This document shows, one piece after another, positions 6,142 to 8,779 of a stretch of DNA of 8,779 nt. Where the stretch lies: NCBI GenBank assembly GCA_020200195.1, contig JAIVJE010000419.1:1-8779 (forward strand). Direction: 5' to 3'. This stretch comes from Acidobacteriota bacterium (lineage in GTDB: Bacteria > Acidobacteriota > Vicinamibacteria > Vicinamibacterales > 2-12-FULL-66-21). The notes beneath the pieces are model-generated. The model was not told the DNA's origin, made no database searches, and saw nothing but the letters and a program-made list of their open reading frames with translations. The translations under genes were made by a program, and so were the position numbers. The first letter of the stretch is position 1. Every line of letters begins with the position of its first letter.

Positions 6142-7152
6142 ATGAAGAGGATCCTCTGGCCGGCGCTCGCCGCCGTCGCGCTCGGCCTGATCGGGCTGCC
6201 GCTTCCGGCGTCGGCTCAGAGCTTCGAGTCGATGGGCACCCGCGCCGCAGGCATGGCCGGCGCCTTCGTCGCCGTGGCCGACGATGCCTCTGCCGTTTAC
6301 TGGAACCCGGGCGCGCTGGCGGCTGGATCGTACTTCAGCCTGGTGCTCGACAGGCAGGAGACGGAGGCGCAACCGGAAGACGGGATCCCGGCCGGCAGTA
6401 GATCAGGGACCCTGATCGCATTGAGTGCACCGGCGCTCGGGCTCTCCTACTACCGGCTTCGCGCGACGATCGTGTCTACAGCGGGGCCACTGCCGGGCCG
6501 AAACGGTACCGCAATCGGTGACATTCAAGTAGAGGCGCTCACCACGCACCATTTGGGGGCGACGGTCGTCCAGTCGCTTACCGACCGCGTAGCGGTCGGC
6601 GCCACGCTGAAGCTGGTGCGAGGCGCTGCCGTCGCGGGGGTCGTGCCCGACGGCGATCCGGAGAAGCTGCTCGGCGACGCGGGCGATCTGGACGGTGAGG
6701 GGAGCAGCCGATTCGACGGGGACATCGGCATTCTGGGGTCGTTTGGGAGCCTTCGGGCGGGGCTGACGGTACGGAACCTGACGGAGCCGGGCTTCGAGAC
6801 GGCGCGCGGCGGCACGTTGAGGCTTGCCCGTCAGGCGCGCGCCGGCGTCTCTTACGTGCCTGTCACAGGCTTGCTGGTCGCCGCCGATGCCGATCTGACG
6901 CGTACCCCCGGACCATTCGGTGACGTCCGGAGCGTCGCTGTGGGAGGTGAGGCCCGGGTGTACCCCCGAGCCTGGGTCCGGGCCGGCCTGCGCCTCAACA
7001 CGATTGACCATCCGGTTGGCGGGCGCACGCCGGTCGGGAGCGTGGGGGGCAGCTACGCGGTCTTCAGCTCCCTGCTCCTCGACGCTCACCTCTCGATTGG
7101 GGGGCGGACGGCGGACCGGGGGTGGGGGCTGGCCGGCCGTGTTGTCTTCTAG
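6142..7152 (+). CDS. Outer-membrane beta-barrel protein, PorV/TraF_2/FadL-like
   Basis: This 336-residue protein begins with a signal peptide (basic MKR, hydrophobic WPALAAVALGLIGLPLP, cleavage likely after ASA near residue 26). The mature N-terminus carries the hallmark GTRAAGMAGAFVAVADDASA followed by VYWNPGAL, common to PorV, FadL-like and TraF_2-type outer-membrane proteins. The rest is alternating amphipathic beta strands with Gly-rich turns. It ends GLAGRVVF with a C-terminal Phe, the usual Bam recognition residue of barrel proteins. A 21-residue upstream extension to 6079 is rejected because it would place low-complexity residues ahead of a good signal peptide. No strong Shine-Dalgarno is seen. 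The ligand is unknown. It precedes a type IV pilus ATPase on the same strand, but that gene has its own promoter, so a functional link is not shown. Confidence 0.8.
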   Translation: MKRILWPALAAVALGLIGLPLPASAQSFESMGTRAAGMAGAFVAVADDASAVYWNPGALAAGSYFSLVLDRQETEAQPEDGIPAGSRSGTLIALSAPALGLSYYRLRATIVSTAGPLPGRNGTAIGDIQVEALTTHHLGATVVQSLTDRVAVGATLKLVRGAAVAGVVPDGDPEKLLGDAGDLDGEGSSRFDGDIGILGSFGSLRAGLTVRNLTEPGFETARGGTLRLARQARAGVSYVPVTGLLVAADADLTRTPGPFGDVRSVAVGGEARVYPRAWVRAGLRLNTIDHPVGGRTPVGSVGGSYAVFSSLLLDAHLSIGGRTADRGWGLAGRVVF

Positions 7153-7173
7153 CGCCTCCTTCTAGGGCGTCCT

Positions 7174-7197
7174 GCCGACGGTGGACAGCCGTTCGGC
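7174..7197 (+). terminator. Possible hairpin after the outer-membrane protein gene
   Basis: GCCGACGG (7174-7181) can pair with CCGTTCGGC (7189-7197) around a 7-base loop, with a small internal asymmetry. It sits 22 bases after the stop codon. There is no following T-run, so it is not a canonical intrinsic terminator and may only protect the 3' end. Confidence 0.25.
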
Positions 7198-7221
7198 GGC
7201 CACGAGAGGGCCGGAAGACGG

Positions 7222-7250
7222 TTGACAAAAAGTGTCAATAATGTATTATA
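7222..7250 (+). promoter_or_regulatory. Sigma70-type promoter of pilB with palindromic -35 region
   Basis: A consensus TTGACA (7222-7227) is followed after 16 bases by TATTAT (7244-7249), or after 17 by ATTATA. This is an AT-rich island in very GC-rich DNA. Transcription would start near 7257, about 43 bases before the pilB ATG. The -35 box is also the left half of a perfect inverted repeat, TTGACA-AAAAG-TGTCAA (7222-7238), well placed for an operator. Confidence 0.7.
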
Positions 7251-7299
7251 AAGCTCCCCCCAGCATCGTTCTCCCGACACAGATCCCAGAGTCTGAACG

Positions 7300-8779
7300 A
7301 TGGCCGTCCGTATTGGCGAGCTCTTGCTCAAAGAGAAGCGCATTACGCCTGCTCAGCTGCAGGAGGCGCTGAGCTATCAGAAAACCAATGGCGGCAAGCT
7401 CGGGTTCAACCTCGTTAAGCTCGGCTTCGTCAAAGACGAGGAAATCACGGCGCTTCTAAGCAAGCAATACGGCGTCCCCTCGATCAATCTCACACAGTTC
7501 GAAGTGGACGCGTCGGTCATCAAGCTGATTCCTTCTGAAACCGCGCACAAGTACCAAATCGTTCCGCTGAGCCGGTCCGGCGCGACGCTGACCATCGCGA
7601 TGACGGATCCGACCAACGTGTTCGCCATGGACGACATCAAGTTCATGACGGGCTACAACGTCGAGCCGGTCGTGGCATCGGAAACCGCGGTCGCCGACGC
7701 GATTCGGCGCTACTACCCGGCCGCGCCCGCCGCACGCGTTGCCGAGAAGAAGGCCGCCACGGTCGCGAGTGTACAGCAGGCGAATCTCAACAGCGCCGCG
7801 ACGCTCGAGATGGTCACCAAGGCGCTCGAGGAAACCGCCGCCATCGTCGACGACGATGTCGAGCTGCTCGAGGAGATGGACCAGATCGACGTCGCCTCCC
7901 TCGAGCGGCAGGGAGGAGAGGCGCCGGTCATCCGGCTGGTGAACCTGATGTTGATGTCGGCGATTCAGAAGGGGGCAAGCGACGTACATATCGAGCCGTA
8001 CGAGAAGGAGTTCCGCGTCCGGTTCCGCATCGACGGCATCCTCTACAACGTGATGGCGCCTCCCATGAAGTTCCGCGACGCCATCACGTCGCGTATCAAG
8101 ATCATGGCCAAGCTCGACATCGCCGAGAAGCGGTTGCCGCAGGACGGTCGCATCAAGATCCGGTTTGCCGCCGACGGCGCGACCAAAGAGATCGATTTCC
8201 GTGTGTCGTGTCTGCCGACCCTGTTCGGCGAAAAGATCGTCATGCGTCTGCTCGACAAAGACAAGCTGATGCTCGACATGACGAAGCTGGGTTTCGAAGC
8301 CGATGCATTGAAGAAGCTCGAGACGGCGATCAGCAAGCCGTGGGGCATGGTGCTGGTCACCGGCCCGACCGGCAGCGGCAAGACCAACACTCTCTACTCG
8401 TCGATCGCGAAGATCAACACGCCGGAGACCAACATCATGACGGCCGAGGATCCGGTCGAGTTCAACATGGTGGGCGTCAACCAGGTGCAAGTCCGGGAGA
8501 ACATCGGGCTGAACTTCGCCGCGGCGCTGCGGTCGTTCCTGCGTCAGGATCCCAACATCATCCTGGTGGGCGAGATCCGCGACTTCGAGACCGCGGAAAT
8601 CGCCGTCAAAGCATCGCTCACCGGCCACCTGGTGCTGTCGACGCTGCACACCAACGATGCCCCCAGCACGATCAACCGTTTGATGAACATGGGCATCGAG
8701 CCATTCCTGGTCGCCAGCTCCGTGAACCTGATCTGCGCGCAGCGGCTCGTGCGGCGCATCTGCGCTAACTGTAAAGAAG
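7300..8779 (+). CDS. pilB: Type IV pilus assembly ATPase PilB (GspE/PulE family), 3' partial
   Basis: This is a hexameric cytosolic secretion ATPase powering pilin polymerisation. The N-terminal MshEN/T2SSE_N domain (about 1-150; GELLLKEKRITPAQLQEAL) is followed by an Ala-rich then acidic linker (about 150-205). The N2 domain starts near VIRLVNLMLMSAIQKGASDVH. The ATPase core has Walker A GPTGSGKT at 355-362, Asp box TAEDPVE at 381-387, Walker B region IILVGEIRD at 420-428 and His box STLHTND from 447. The final visible residues RRICANCKE carry C488 and C491, the first pair of the zinc-binding tetracysteine typical of PilB/GspE. The frame is uninterrupted and leaves the window one base into codon 494; roughly 70-80 residues are missing. 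A GspE type II secretion ATPase cannot be excluded without the downstream genes. The ATG at 7300 lacks a strong Shine-Dalgarno. Confidence 0.92.
   Translation, partial: MAVRIGELLLKEKRITPAQLQEALSYQKTNGGKLGFNLVKLGFVKDEEITALLSKQYGVPSINLTQFEVDASVIKLIPSETAHKYQIVPLSRSGATLTIAMTDPTNVFAMDDIKFMTGYNVEPVVASETAVADAIRRYYPAAPAARVAEKKAATVASVQQANLNSAATLEMVTKALEETAAIVDDDVELLEEMDQIDVASLERQGGEAPVIRLVNLMLMSAIQKGASDVHIEPYEKEFRVRFRIDGILYNVMAPPMKFRDAITSRIKIMAKLDIAEKRLPQDGRIKIRFAADGATKEIDFRVSCLPTLFGEKIVMRLLDKDKLMLDMTKLGFEADALKKLETAISKPWGMVLVTGPTGSGKTNTLYSSIAKINTPETNIMTAEDPVEFNMVGVNQVQVRENIGLNFAAALRSFLRQDPNIILVGEIRDFETAEIAVKASLTGHLVLSTLHTNDAPSTINRLMNMGIEPFLVASSVNLICAQRLVRRICANCKE

Noticed and set aside
7099..7128. G-quadruplex or regulatory G-tract at the end of the outer-membrane protein gene
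   Set aside because: Only three runs of three or more G are present (G6, G5, G5) and the stretch is coding; too weak for a claim.
7456..8649. A long minus-strand open frame of 397 codons
   Set aside because: It is antisense to pilB, rich in Arg/His/Asp, and has no recognisable motifs; it is a GC-driven shadow.

Overview
The window is GC-rich, tightly packed bacterial chromosome. Gene families and order suggest an Acidobacteriota bacterium, probably of the Vicinamibacteria type. That placement rests on recalled protein families and on the heptamer-repeat / four-helix-bundle arrangement, not on a marker gene, so it is an inference. No rRNA, tRNA, CRISPR array or classical transposase was found.

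Left part, minus strand (1-5990). From upstream to downstream there is a YIP1-family membrane protein, a MacA/HlyD-type periplasmic adaptor and two MacB/FtsX-type permeases. The first three open frames are joined by 4-base stop/start overlaps (5250-5253 and 4072-4075), so they look like one operon for a macrolide-exporter-like or lipid/peptide-exporting ABC system. No ATP-binding subunit is present in the window. Downstream, the space between the second permease and an EF-G-like translation GTPase gene is almost entirely filled by a small cassette: a four-helix-bundle (S23/IVP, Avd-like) gene between two inverted arrays of a 7-base repeat.

Right part, plus strand (6142-8779). A signal-peptide-bearing outer-membrane beta-barrel protein (PorV/TraF_2/FadL-like) is followed by a clear sigma70-type promoter with a palindrome over its -35 box. 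Then comes a PilB/GspE type IV pilus assembly ATPase that runs off the right edge.

The most striking features are four lesions in the left 5 kb. (1) The EF-G-like gene lacks its switch I segment and is frameshifted at about 985. (2) The four-helix-bundle gene carries exactly one extra base near 1365. (3) The end of permease 1 and the start of permease 2 are missing and the two genes are spliced out of frame near 2895. (4) The adaptor lacks, in frame, the second half of its coiled coil and lipoyl domain near 4741. The three genes right of 5250 look intact. Either the left half has many real microdeletions or the assembly is locally collapsed; the sequence alone cannot decide. The best candidate for an under-described element is the repeat-flanked four-helix-bundle cassette at 1151-1606.
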